A DNA stretch of 64,000 bases from Geovibrio thiophilus (GCF_004087915.1 NZ_CP035108.1:1984001-2048000); one strand, 5' to 3'; shown: positions 8,319-16,605, numbered from the stretch's first letter. Notes: a model not told the origin generated them from the sequence alone. Translations and numbers: made by a program.

Positions 8319-10634
8319 CTACGCCTTGCTTACGGTTACAAAGGTTTCGTGCATTGCGGCGTTTCCCGAGATGGGTTCAATGTAGTCCTCAAGTATCGCC
8401 GCCTGAGAGGCGCCCTTCTGGTAAACAAGGCTCATTCCCTTGGAAATACGTCCGAAGCCGTGAGCATAGTATACGCAGTCGGGGCGGATTTTTTCCGTAA
8501 CCTCGGCTCTGAGCGACTGTTCGCCCACTGAACTCTTCACAACAACTTTATCCCCGTTTTTGATACCGAGCTTAAAAGCCTCTTTGGAGTTTATCCAGAG
8601 AGTGTTCTCCTTCTGTATCTCCCAGAGATATTCGTTGTTCTGTGTGCCGGTGTGGGTGTTCCAGCCGTGTCTGCCGAGAATGAAACGGAACTGACCGTTT
8701 TTAGGCTGTCTCGCTCTTCTGTAAACAGGGAGCGAATCAAGCCCTTTTTCAGGGTATTTCACATTGGTGAATTCTATTTTCCCGCTTCTGGTCTTAAACC
8801 TGTAAGCGTCGTTCTTGGTTGTGCCGTAGACACCCTGATCGGTTTTATAGATCACGCCTTCTTTAAGGAGCCTTTCGTAGCCGTTTTCATAACCGCTTAC
8901 CTGATATTTTATATAATCCTGTATGGGTGCGTGGAGTATTGCTTCGACAAAGTCTTCCTTGAAATATTCAAGCTCTTCTTCATCCGTGTCATCCCAAAGT
9001 TCGGGAATCTTAAGCATTTCGTCCACTATGCCGGCTGTGATCTCAAACATTGATTTTGTCTGGAAAACAGGCTCAACACACGCCTGACGGAAGGTGGCTA
9101 TAGGCCATATACCGGCAAGACTGTGCACCACGTCCCATCTTTCGAGGTAGGTGGATTCGGGAATAACAAGATCCGCATAGTAGGCGGTATCGGACATCTG
9201 TATATCTATCATACAGATGAAGTCCATCATTTCCATCATTTTCAGGGTCTTGACCCTGTTGGGAGCGGCTTCCACGAAGTTCTGCTTGTAGACCATCATC
9301 ATCTTGACAGGGTAAGGCTCGCCTCTGAGAACGGCTTCCCTGAATCTGACCCAGCTTCCGTCCTTCTCGCCGAGGTAAGCAACGGAATCAAGAGGGAGTC
9401 CGGCCTCTTTTCTTGCGTCATCCGGCAGGTTGTTGTCAAACTCTCCGAAGGATTCAACATCAAGCCTTTCCTCAACCATATCATAGAAGGGGTACATAAC
9501 ATCAGGAGTCTTAAGCGGAACACCCGCTTTTGGAACTATGCCGCCCGGAACATCCCAACAGCCGCAAAGGGCGGGGATAATCGCACAGGCTCTGCGGAAG
9601 GCAACGTCATCCACATACCATGATGTTCTCCTGCCCGGGTAAATTACTGAGCGGGGAGCATATTTAGCGAACTCACGCGCGCACCACCTTATTTCGGATG
9701 CGGGGATTTCACACTCCTTCTCAGCCCATTCAGGGGTGTACTGCTGAACATGAGCTTTAAGGTCTTCAAAACCTTCGGTCATATTCGCGACGAATTCTTT
9801 ATTATAAAGCTCTTCGTTTATGATCACATTTATCATGCCGAGCATGAAAGCCATATCGGTAGCCGGTTTCACAGGATACCACCTGTCGGCCTTCGCTGCC
9901 GTGTTGGTGAACCTCGGATCGAGAACAACAAGCTGCTGACCCTTGGGTCTGTAGCGCAGAAAGTCCATTGAATCCGGCGTTACAAGCGCCTCTGCCCTGT
10001 TTGCTCCGGGCATTACCACAAACATGGCGTTAGCCAGATCCGCATCGGGGTAAACTCCGTAAACGGATGACCAGCCCTGTATTGTGGAAGAGAGACAGAG
10101 TGAAGGGTGGCGCACTGTGTTAAGTGAGCCGTAGGTCTGTGCGAGCATCTGAAAACTGCCTTCCTGAAGCCCTTCGGATGAGAAAAACGCCACTGATGAA
10201 CGGTTTTCATATTTTGTTTTGGCTTCAGCCAGCTTCTGAGCGACTATCTGAAAAGCCTCTTCATAAGAGATTTTTCTCCATTTATTTTCGCCTCTTTCGC
10301 CGTCTCTCACCAGAGGTGTTTTAAGCCTTTCGGGGTTGTAGGGTTCTTCCGCGCCTGCGTTGCCTCTTGCGCAAAGCATTGAGCGGCTTTTGAAAAAATG
10401 GGGGTTGGGGTTAAGCTTTTTGATGCGTCCGTTAACCACGTGGGCGTAAAACCCGCACTTGTTAACGCACATTTCACAGGACGAGGCTATATGCTTTTCG
10501 CCTTTTTCCCCTGTCTGCGCATCACCGTGTCCGCTTTCCGCAACTGCCGTAAGGGATGAAAGATTCGCCGCTGCCACTGCCGCTGCGAATGCCCCTCCGG
10601 AAGCCGCCAGAAACTTCCTGCGACTGAGCTTCAT
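8319..10634 (-). CDS. PsrA/PhsA-family molybdopterin oxidoreductase, catalytic subunit
   Basis: A 771-residue Tat substrate: SRRKFLAASGG at 4-14 is followed by a hydrophobic stretch. A [4Fe-4S] site is formed by Cys53, Cys56, Cys60 and Cys88. Cys180 (RHPSLCLSSTI) sits where PsrA/PhsA-type enzymes place the cysteine ligand of molybdenum. The C-terminal molybdopterin-dinucleotide-binding region starts near 640 (FRFILGRHGWNTHTGTQNN). In the family this periplasmic enzyme reduces polysulfide, thiosulfate or related oxyanions (tetrathionate, selenite and arsenate relatives exist). The sulfur-handling neighbours favour polysulfide or thiosulfate, but the substrate is not proven. The ribosome binding site AGGAGGT lies 8 bases from the ATG. 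A TorD-like chaperone is encoded upstream. Confidence 0.92.
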   Translation of the reverse strand: MKLSRRKFLAASGGAFAAAVAAANLSSLTAVAESGHGDAQTGEKGEKHIASSCEMCVNKCGFYAHVVNGRIKKLNPNPHFFKSRSMLCARGNAGAEEPYNPERLKTPLVRDGERGENKWRKISYEEAFQIVAQKLAEAKTKYENRSSVAFFSSEGLQEGSFQMLAQTYGSLNTVRHPSLCLSSTIQGWSSVYGVYPDADLANAMFVVMPGANRAEALVTPDSMDFLRYRPKGQQLVVLDPRFTNTAAKADRWYPVKPATDMAFMLGMINVIINEELYNKEFVANMTEGFEDLKAHVQQYTPEWAEKECEIPASEIRWCAREFAKYAPRSVIYPGRRTSWYVDDVAFRRACAIIPALCGCWDVPGGIVPKAGVPLKTPDVMYPFYDMVEERLDVESFGEFDNNLPDDARKEAGLPLDSVAYLGEKDGSWVRFREAVLRGEPYPVKMMMVYKQNFVEAAPNRVKTLKMMEMMDFICMIDIQMSDTAYYADLVIPESTYLERWDVVHSLAGIWPIATFRQACVEPVFQTKSMFEITAGIVDEMLKIPELWDDTDEEELEYFKEDFVEAILHAPIQDYIKYQVSGYENGYERLLKEGVIYKTDQGVYGTTKNDAYRFKTRSGKIEFTNVKYPEKGLDSLPVYRRARQPKNGQFRFILGRHGWNTHTGTQNNEYLWEIQKENTLWINSKEAFKLGIKNGDKVVVKSSVGEQSLRAEVTEKIRPDCVYYAHGFGRISKGMSLVYQKGASQAAILEDYIEPISGNAAMHETFVTVSKA

Positions 10635-10700
10635 ATGAATGGACCTCCTGTTGTATCACTAATTTTTCCGACATATTCGTTTACTAACTGACTGCATATT

Positions 10701-10720
10701 GTATACAATATACAAGTATA
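10701..10720. promoter_or_regulatory. Overlapping inverted repeats upstream of the molybdoenzyme operon
   Basis: GTATACAATATAC (10701-10713) is a perfect inverted repeat (GTATA, 3 bases, TATAC). It runs into a second palindrome, ATATAC AA GTATAT, so three half-sites lie in a row. The same 13-mer occurs at 14253-14265 upstream of the torD-like gene. It resembles GntR-family operators in general form, but the regulator is unknown. The rest of 10635-10929 shows only a small palindrome (ACAAATATTTGT, 10752-10763) and the terminator at 10896. Confidence 0.55.
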
Positions 10721-10895
10721 TCTATATCTGTCTTTCTCAATATATGCAAGTACAAATATTTGTTTTTATAACACTGTCACAATTGCTATCAAACCACTGG
10801 GAAAAGCATTTAAAGTATTTATGACCTGAATCTGATGTGCGGAACGGAACATGGGTAAAAAGCGCAATACGGTCATTTATCAGCCTTTTATAAAA

Positions 10896-10920
10896 GCGGG
10901 AGCTCTTAGTGAGCCCCCGC
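10896..10920 (-). terminator. Intrinsic terminator of the porin gene
   Basis: The stem GCGGGAGCTC / GAGCCCCCGC (one mismatch) has a TTAGT loop and is followed on the minus strand by TTTTATAAAA. It starts 10 bases past the porin stop codon. Confidence 0.8.
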
Positions 10921-10929
10921 GTGAAAGTG

Positions 10930-12933
10930 CTAGAAACTGTAAGTGAAGGAACCGTAGAATTTCTCTACCTTATCAACAACAGGCATCATCGCATGAAGAC
11001 CGTTTACGTCATCAATTTTGGTGGGCGCGCCCATGGGGTTGCCGCTGCCTGTGTAGTCATAGTCGAAGTACTGATAGCCGATGGTGGCGAACAGCTTATT
11101 GTCGACTATGGGCTGGTGATAGTAAACTTCGTAAACTTTACCTCTTACGGCAAGCTTGCTGCCTACAAGATCATCCTCGCCAGCTGTAAAGTTTATCCAG
11201 TTTTTGCTTCCCTGATTGTACTCAAAGCCGAGCTTGCCGCCGGTGAAGGGAAGGTCGGGGGTTGTAACGCCCACCCATACCATGTTGCCGTGCTTGCTGC
11301 TGTCTGAGCCGAGAAGCTTGTCCTGATCCATAAACTGGAACATGGGGTTGTTTGATCTGCCGTCCGGATGAGTAACGCTGAGGTTGTAGGAAGCGAACCA
11401 GTTAAAACCGTAGTTCTCGCCCTGAACAAGGAAGGCGTGCATTTCTATGTCGCCGATTTCCGCTGTGGGCTCGAATCTTGAGGCATAACCGCCGTAGTTG
11501 GCGTTAAACGTGTACTCATCGTACTCGCCGTCCAGATTGTAGTCTTTGCCGCTTATGTAAAAGGGCATAGCCACCATTCCGGTGAAGCCGTCCGTCACGC
11601 CGATTCCTCTGGCGTAGTTGTACCATACCTTATACTGCTCATCGTCATAGAACTTAAAGATGATTCCGCCGAACTCAACATCGTCTACATTAGGATTGGA
11701 AATGAGACCGTTGTTCGCGGAAAGTGCGTTCGCAGTACCCCACTGACCTTCAAAGCCTTTGCCGTAGCAGAATTTAATAAAAGAGCCGGGAACCCATGCG
11801 TCAAAATCGAACTGGAGAGACGCTCCGTCGAAGTTCCACTGGATGATAGAAGCCACGGGAGAACCGCCGAGAACCGAGTTCTCATGGTTTTCATACCCGG
11901 GACCATAGGTGGAGGGGCGGCGTCCGAATGAGAAATGGTAGCCCATATCGCCTATATTGTTCTTATAGACGAAGTAGGCTCTCTCTACATGCACAGAATC
12001 ATCTGTCGGAACAGCGGCGGAGTTGCCGTCAAGATACATACTCTTGAATGTTCCGTCAAAAAATCTGATGTTGTTGGAATCGCCCCATGATTTATACATA
12101 ACAAGCCTGCCGGCGAAGCTGAGGTTATTATTGACCTTGCTGTTGAGACGAAGGCGAAGCTTGTTTGTGAACATTGAGCTGTTTTCTGTGTCATACTTTC
12201 TGGGTTTGACACCTTTGAACATGGATTTTACAACCGCAGCCTCTGCAGAGGAAAGCGTGCTGTCGCTCATGAGGTAAGCGAATGCCATCATGTTTGCCAT
12301 CATCTGCGCCTGAGCAGCCTGAGCAGGGTCGTTGAGATCGAGCCCGTTCATTCCGGCGACAGTTATAACAACGTCCTGATAGTCGGTAACGCCGTTCATG
12401 TTGCCGTCAGCGAGACCTGTCATCCCTGCGAAGTCGATCATGCCGTCAACCCAGTCGGTATTGCTGAAGTTGCCTGTACCGTCGCTGCCGATAAGGGCTC
12501 CGAAGTTCATCTGAAACTCCTGCGCAACCTCAGAGGTTCCCATAAGCTCTGTGTAGAGAGCTCCGAAGTCCTGCTGATAGTTCTGCATGAAAGCATCGTT
12601 CCAGAAGTCGCCGTTTGTGTCCCATGCGGAACCGCCGGCGCCGGAAATAAGGGTATTATTGAGCCAGAGCCCCATCATGTCGTTAGCGTATGCTGGAAGA
12701 GCCCGCACATCGTTATAGCTGATGGAGTCAAGCCTTGTCCTCAGCTCTATGCTGAGATTGGTTTTGTCAAGCGCTGTGTGACGCTCTGTCACATCCACAC
12801 GCTTGCTGATCGTGTCTATCTCAGACTGCAATGCGGTTATCTGATTTTTGAGATCCTCAAGGGAAGGATCCGCCGCAAAAGCAACCGAGACAGACATGAA
12901 CACTGTTAAAAGCGCAACGAGAAGTTTGTTCAT
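10930..12933 (-). CDS. Outer-membrane porin-like protein, probably DUF3373 family
   Basis: A 667-residue protein with a Sec signal peptide (LLVALLTVFMSVSVAFA) and a short coiled coil at about 25-55 (LEDLKNQITALQSEIDTIS). A long beta-rich region follows, ending in the aromatic beta-barrel signature FYGSFTYSF. It lacks cysteines typical of enzymes. From memory it best fits DUF3373 porin-like proteins, which are often found near periplasmic sulfur and nitrogen oxyanion reductases; I could not check this. It would let sulfur substrates or products cross the outer membrane. It has its own terminator and is separated from the cytochrome gene upstream by two hairpins (12966-13046), so its expression may be uncoupled from that gene. 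Confidence 0.75.
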   Translation of the reverse strand: MNKLLVALLTVFMSVSVAFAADPSLEDLKNQITALQSEIDTISKRVDVTERHTALDKTNLSIELRTRLDSISYNDVRALPAYANDMMGLWLNNTLISGAGGSAWDTNGDFWNDAFMQNYQQDFGALYTELMGTSEVAQEFQMNFGALIGSDGTGNFSNTDWVDGMIDFAGMTGLADGNMNGVTDYQDVVITVAGMNGLDLNDPAQAAQAQMMANMMAFAYLMSDSTLSSAEAAVVKSMFKGVKPRKYDTENSSMFTNKLRLRLNSKVNNNLSFAGRLVMYKSWGDSNNIRFFDGTFKSMYLDGNSAAVPTDDSVHVERAYFVYKNNIGDMGYHFSFGRRPSTYGPGYENHENSVLGGSPVASIIQWNFDGASLQFDFDAWVPGSFIKFCYGKGFEGQWGTANALSANNGLISNPNVDDVEFGGIIFKFYDDEQYKVWYNYARGIGVTDGFTGMVAMPFYISGKDYNLDGEYDEYTFNANYGGYASRFEPTAEIGDIEMHAFLVQGENYGFNWFASYNLSVTHPDGRSNNPMFQFMDQDKLLGSDSSKHGNMVWVGVTTPDLPFTGGKLGFEYNQGSKNWINFTAGEDDLVGSKLAVRGKVYEVYYHQPIVDNKLFATIGYQYFDYDYTGSGNPMGAPTKIDDVNGLHAMMPVVDKVEKFYGSFTYSF

Positions 12934-12965
12934 AAACTGCCCCCATAAAAAGGAATGAAATTATA

Positions 12966-13046
12966 TATAAACAGCGTTGAAGGGAACGCTGGTTTATATC
13001 TTTTAACTGTTTGTCTGAGCGGGTGTTGAAGGGAACACCCGCTCAG
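12966..13046. repeat. Two consecutive hairpins with identical loops
   Basis: Hairpin 1 (12966-12998) pairs TATAAACAGCGTT with AACGCTGGTTTATA, with one bulged G. Hairpin 2 (13015-13046) pairs CTGAGCGGGTGTT with AACACCCGCTCAG perfectly. Both close on the same plus-strand loop, GAAGGG. They fill the gap between the cytochrome and porin genes, so on the minus-strand transcript they could stop, protect or process the RNA. No U-run follows, so a simple intrinsic terminator is unlikely. Confidence 0.7.
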
Positions 13047-13058
13047 GCACTTAGTTTA

Positions 13059-13400
13059 TCAACCGCAGGTTTCGGGCTGATCGCTGTCCAGCGCGTGACC
13101 TTTCAGATATTCGTATATATCTTCCCAGTCGCTGGGCTGAAGAGCATCGTGCGAAGCGCCTTTTGCTTTGTGAGCAGCATCAATCTTAGCGTGGTTGCCG
13201 TCAAAGAGGGCCTTCCACTGAGCCTGAGTCTTTGAAACAGGAGAAAGATCAGAAGCCTTGCCTCCTTCATGACATGCCGTACGGCAGCTTTTCTTCCATG
13301 TTCTTTTGCCTTTTCTTTCATTTCCCGCAGCAAACGCAGTCGCAACTGCGAAAGCGAGGATAAGAGCAATTGTGAGAACCATAACCGCTTTTCTTTTCAT
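13059..13400 (-). CDS. Small periplasmic c-type cytochrome with CX3CH motif
   Basis: A 113-residue protein with a Sec signal peptide (VLTIALILAFAVATAFA). One haem-attachment-like motif reads SCRTACHEGG, so three residues rather than two separate the cysteines (CX3CH). The rest (WKALFDGNH, then DWEDIYEYLKGH) has the look of a class I cytochrome fold, and a lone Cys lies at position 112. Canonical haem ligation uses CX2CH; CX3CH is rare and needs either a permissive maturation system or means altered haem binding. It lies between the chaperone and porin genes of the sulfur island, so a role in electron transfer with the periplasmic reductase or flavocytochrome is likely. Confidence 0.85.
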   Translation of the reverse strand: MKRKAVMVLTIALILAFAVATAFAAGNERKGKRTWKKSCRTACHEGGKASDLSPVSKTQAQWKALFDGNHAKIDAAHKAKGASHDALQPSDWEDIYEYLKGHALDSDQPETCG

Positions 13401-13445
13401 GTTTTGCCTCCATAAACCAACAGGGCGTTTGCCCCTTTATTTTTA

Positions 13446-14132
13446 TTATCCTTCGAAGATCAGCTCTCCGAAAATCTGCTCTGCATCCGCAAGAAAGCCC
13501 TGAGTAAGTCTCCCTGCGGTTTTATAAAACTCCAGCTCCGCCTCTTCGGTTACTTTTAAAGCGAACTTATCGGCGAAGGCGGGGAAAAAATCTCTCATTA
13601 TTTCAAGAAGCGCAAAAAAGCTGCCTATTCCGCAAGGTTCCGCACCTGATGCTATCTTTTCAGTGAGAACCGAACAGAACTCAAGGACAACGCTTACGTG
13701 ATCCTCAAGCTCGGTCACGGAAGCGCTCATTACGAAGCCTTCCTTCTCCATGAGCTCCTTAAGGCGCATCATCTGCTCGCCCCAGAGGAGCTTTTCGTCA
13801 CTGAGCCAGCATGAGGCATAAGGGTTTGCTTTCATTCCGCCGGGTGCGTTTATAAAGAGACGCACATAGTCGTACTCCATTTCACGCCTGTCGGTGAGCT
13901 CAAGAATGCCCGCCGTATATTCATCAATAAATGACTGAAATTCGGGAAGATACCTTTCGAGGGTGTCGTAAACCGGCTTATCCGGATACCTGAAAACAAG
14001 GGAGAGAAACATAAAAGCGGCGGACAGACTGACCAGACCGTTTTTATCAGGATTCGCGCCGGAAAGAACACTGATGGCGCTTTCATAGTTATTTTCCGCA
14101 AGAGCGGTTTTTAGTCCCGTCATTGAACTCAT
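13446..14132 (-). CDS. TorD/DmsD-family molybdoenzyme chaperone
   Basis: A 228-residue, all-helical cytoplasmic protein. It has the family motif YDYVRLFINAPGG (Y/F-x-x-L-F followed by a Gly/Pro-rich turn) and NPYASCWL after it. TorD-type chaperones bind the Tat signal and help insert the molybdenum cofactor into their partner. The obvious partner is the enzyme at 8319-10634, which belongs to the same strand and island. The start is preceded by GAGG about 10 bases upstream. The upstream region carries two strong inverted repeats (14192 and 14253), so it may be the regulated first gene of chaperone-cytochrome-porin. Confidence 0.88.
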   Translation of the reverse strand: MSSMTGLKTALAENNYESAISVLSGANPDKNGLVSLSAAFMFLSLVFRYPDKPVYDTLERYLPEFQSFIDEYTAGILELTDRREMEYDYVRLFINAPGGMKANPYASCWLSDEKLLWGEQMMRLKELMEKEGFVMSASVTELEDHVSVVLEFCSVLTEKIASGAEPCGIGSFFALLEIMRDFFPAFADKFALKVTEEAELEFYKTAGRLTQGFLADAEQIFGELIFEG

Positions 14133-14191
14133 AATAAAAAAACCTCGGGGCTGATTACGTATTAATCTACTTTATCTATCTGTTATTCACC

Positions 14192-14211
14192 ATATTCCAA
14201 GATTGGAATAT
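14192..14211. promoter_or_regulatory. Perfect 20-bp palindrome upstream of the torD-like gene
   Basis: ATATTCCAA GA TTGGAATAT is a perfect 9-bp inverted repeat with a 2-base centre, 60 bases upstream of the chaperone start codon. The size and symmetry fit a dimeric repressor or activator site. The half-site TATTCCA recurs in the rhodanese control region (6232-6238). The regulator is unknown. Confidence 0.6.
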
Positions 14212-14252
14212 AGCTACTATACCGATGTATAAAAAAATGTAAAGAGTTTTTT

Positions 14253-14265
14253 GTATACAATATAC
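14253..14265. promoter_or_regulatory. GTATACAATATAC operator-like repeat (second copy)
   Basis: The same 13-base inverted repeat as at 10701-10713, extended on both sides to a shared TTGTATACAATATACA. It lies 120 bases upstream of the torD-like gene. Farther upstream is another inverted repeat, ATGTTTT with 10 bases to AAAACAT (14301-14324). The segment from 14325 to 14520 is AT-rich and shows nothing else I can support. Confidence 0.55.
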
Positions 14266-14609
14266 ATTTTCTTTCACATTATAAACACTAGTTACATCAT
14301 ATGTTTTTCGCTTATTGAAAACATCTATCCCGCTGACGTGTTACTTTTTAATCACGTAACTTATTTGTCACTAAAGCAATTAGCATTAAAACAATTCGGG
14401 AATAAAACAGATGATAAAACATAGAGGCAAGTATTTAATTCAATAGATAAGAAAATATAATAATCAAAATATTATGTTTTTTGAATGAATCCCAATCAGA
14501 TTCCGCAAAACAAAGAAAACCGCCGCGAAAAACAGCGGTCAGACTGATGACAAACTCAGTATTTGGCACTGAGATGAGCATGTTTAACTCAAGTCTGTAT
14601 TGCTAATAA

Positions 14610-14657
14610 GTTACGTCACTGCGGGGAGCGTCAGCGACGCGGCTGTCTCAGTTTTTT
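14610..14657 (-). repeat. Dispersed repeat, copy 1
   Basis: The minus strand of this 48-base segment matches 36673-36719 with few differences: both read CTGAGAC(A/T)GCCGCGTCGCT, then GCAGTGACGTAAC at the far end. The sequence resembles the widespread bacterial dispersed repeat whose chance translation reads CEERSDEA. It lies between the fccB stop and the torD promoter region. A stem-loop with the related sequence CCGCGAAAAAC is found at 14520-14539 and again in the hairpin at 14670. Confidence 0.6.
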
Positions 14658-14669
14658 GCCTTTGTCAAC

Positions 14670-14704
14670 AAGCTGAACAGCCGCGAAAAACGGCGGTTCA
14701 GCTT
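14670..14704 (-). terminator. Hairpin downstream of fccB
   Basis: AAGCTGAAC pairs with GTTCAGCTT, with a second inner stem around the GAAAAAC loop. It lies 13 bases past the fccB stop. There is no clear U-run, so a role in RNA 3'-end protection is equally possible. Confidence 0.45.
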
Positions 14705-14716
14705 GTATCTGTTTCA

Positions 14717-16024
14717 TTACGTCAGCATGTCCGACCAGATGCTTAGCGCCCAGTCCTCAGCATGTTTTGCGTAGAGCTCCGAACGCTCGGGGGAAAGCCC
14801 GCCGCCCCTGCTGATTATCAGCTTAGTCGTTTCGTCATAGTCGTACACACCTGATATGAATATAGCCTCCCTGTCATTAACCATGCTGTAGCATGTATTA
14901 ACAAGGTTCGGCTTCAATGGCTCCTTGCCGTTAAGCTGATTCACAACAGCGGCAGCCGCTACCTTGCCCATTGAATTGGCGACAAAGCCTGATTTCGGAA
15001 CAGGACCCACGGTTCCGGCATGGGTGGAGTCTCCGAGCACAAAAACATCTTTCAACGCCTGAGATTCAAGGGTAAACGCCTGCACCCTCACCCAGCGGTC
15101 GGTTTCGGGAAGAAGTCCTGCCTTGTAAGCAAAAGAGCCCGCCTTCATGTCCGGAATAATGTTCGCCGCGCCGCCTTTAAAATCACCGTTGGTTGTTTTC
15201 ACAACTCTGCTTTTTACATCAACACCTTTCACGGCAGTGTCAGGCACATACTCTATGACATCCTTATAATAATCATCCCACGCCGCATGGAAGAGCTTGC
15301 CCTTGGAGGCAATATCCTCATTGGCATCAATGACTATCAGCTTAGAACCCTTCTTGTTGTTCTTGAGGTAAAAAGCTATCTGGCACGCTCTTTCATAAGG
15401 ACCCGGAGGGCATCTGTATGGAGCAAGAGGAACAGTAAGCAGGACATTCTCGCCGTTATTCAGGTTTACAAGCTGCTCACGGAGGAGTGTTGTCTGCCTG
15501 CCGGCCTTGTAAGCATGGGGGAAAACATCCTCAGCGTCCTTTGACCAGCCTTCTATCTTATCATACATAAACTCTACGCCCGGGGAGACTATGAGCTTGT
15601 CATACTCAATGCGCCCTGCCGCGGTGATAAGCTGCTTCGCAGCGGCATCAAGCCCCGCAGCTTCTGTCTTTATAATTTTGATGCCGTAGTTTTTCACCAG
15701 AGCATCGTATGTAAAAGTGATTTCCTGAAGGGATTTCATTCCGGATAAAACAAGGTTGCTCATCGGGCATGAGACAAAATTATCCAGCCTCTCCACAAGC
15801 ACAACCTCAATGGAAGGATCGCCGAGCTTAACATATTTCGCAGCCGTGGTCCCTCCCCAGCCGCCGCCGAGAACGACTACTCTTTTGCCGGATTTTGGCA
15901 GAATAACCTGCTCCTGCTGCTTATTAAAATTAAGATTCAGGCTTCCCGCACAGCCGGAAATACCCGCCGAGGCTATGACAGCGGCGGAAGCCTTAACAAA
16001 GTTTCGTCTGGATATGCCGCTCAT
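14717..16024 (-). CDS. fccB: Flavocytochrome c sulfide dehydrogenase, flavoprotein subunit
   Basis: A 435-residue protein with a Tat-like leader (SRRNFVKASAAV) and a possible lipobox (GISGC). The FAD-binding Rossmann motif is VVVLGGGWGGTTAAKY at about 48-63. Two conserved cysteine contexts of the family are present, SCPMSNLVLSG and YRCPPGPYERAC, which supply the redox-active disulfide near the flavin. A second dinucleotide motif, VFVLGDSTHAGTVGPVPKSG, is near 335-355. FccB oxidises sulfide to sulfur or polysulfide in the periplasm and passes electrons to its cytochrome partner. The gene overlaps that of the cytochrome subunit by 4 bases. In this reducing organism it may work on sulfide made by the neighbouring reductase, or in another direction; that is inference. 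Confidence 0.85.
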   Translation of the reverse strand: MSGISRRNFVKASAAVIASAGISGCAGSLNLNFNKQQEQVILPKSGKRVVVLGGGWGGTTAAKYVKLGDPSIEVVLVERLDNFVSCPMSNLVLSGMKSLQEITFTYDALVKNYGIKIIKTEAAGLDAAAKQLITAAGRIEYDKLIVSPGVEFMYDKIEGWSKDAEDVFPHAYKAGRQTTLLREQLVNLNNGENVLLTVPLAPYRCPPGPYERACQIAFYLKNNKKGSKLIVIDANEDIASKGKLFHAAWDDYYKDVIEYVPDTAVKGVDVKSRVVKTTNGDFKGGAANIIPDMKAGSFAYKAGLLPETDRWVRVQAFTLESQALKDVFVLGDSTHAGTVGPVPKSGFVANSMGKVAAAAVVNQLNGKEPLKPNLVNTCYSMVNDREAIFISGVYDYDETTKLIISRGGGLSPERSELYAKHAEDWALSIWSDMLT

Positions 16025-16605
16025 CTGTTCCTCCCCAGTTCTGTGAGATAAGACACCATGGCGTCTATCTCAACTTCGCTAATATCTTTGAGAAAAACCA
16101 TTTCATCCGAAGGGATCAGCCCCGCCTTATACTTCATCAGCACATTTTTCAGGTATCCGGGCGCCTGTCCGGTTATTGCGGGTGTTTCGCCCTCGCCCTT
16201 TCCGTTGTTAACGTGACAGCCGAAGCAGGAATAATCCTCAATGAGCTTAACAGTCGCGCTCATATTGTATTCCTTTACCTTAACCTTGGAATCGACCCAT
16301 TTTTTCTCGGCGTACCATTCGGATACAGCGATAATCTGTTCCTCGGTGTAGCCGGATGCCATGAGAGACATCTCAACACTGTGGGAGCGTTTTTTCGCTT
16401 TCAGCTCAATGAGAACTTTCTTAAGATATTCGGCGTTCTGACCGCCGATAGTGGGGATGAATGTGCCGGGTGAAGCACCGTAGGTTCCGTGACAACCCGC
16501 GCACGTTTTTGCGGTTCTTTCCGCAGTGTCTCCCCCTGCCGCTGCCCATGCGCTGATGGACACGAGCATAAGGAGAGACAACAGATAAAGCGCTGACCTC
16601 TTCAT
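16021..16605 (-). CDS. fccA: Dihaem cytochrome c, flavocytochrome c cytochrome subunit
   Basis: A 194-residue periplasmic protein with a signal peptide (LYLLSLLMLVSISAWA) and two haem motifs, CAGCH and CFGCH. Each starts one of two similar cytochrome domains (compare PTIGGQNAEYLKKVL with PAITGQAPGYLKNVL), the layout of FccA. I start at 16605 because GGAGGT lies 5 bases before that ATG; a longer reading to 16728 has no such support and overlaps the lipoprotein gene. The stop overlaps the fccB start (ATGA), which indicates translational coupling. It should accept electrons from FccB and hand them to the periplasmic cytochrome pool. Confidence 0.85.
   Translation of the reverse strand: MKRSALYLLSLLMLVSISAWAAAGGDTAERTAKTCAGCHGTYGASPGTFIPTIGGQNAEYLKKVLIELKAKKRSHSVEMSLMASGYTEEQIIAVSEWYAEKKWVDSKVKVKEYNMSATVKLIEDYSCFGCHVNNGKGEGETPAITGQAPGYLKNVLMKYKAGLIPSDEMVFLKDISEVEIDAMVSYLTELGRNR

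Noticed and set aside
7806-8531. 241-codon plus-strand ORF opposite the FeS subunit
   Set aside because: It is a shadow of the cysteine-rich FeS subunit and the end of the catalytic subunit, without motif or start signal.
10753-10763. FNR/CRP-like site at ACAAATATTTGT
   Set aside because: It is a palindrome but does not match TTGAT-N4-ATCAA; AT-rich DNA gives such palindromes easily.
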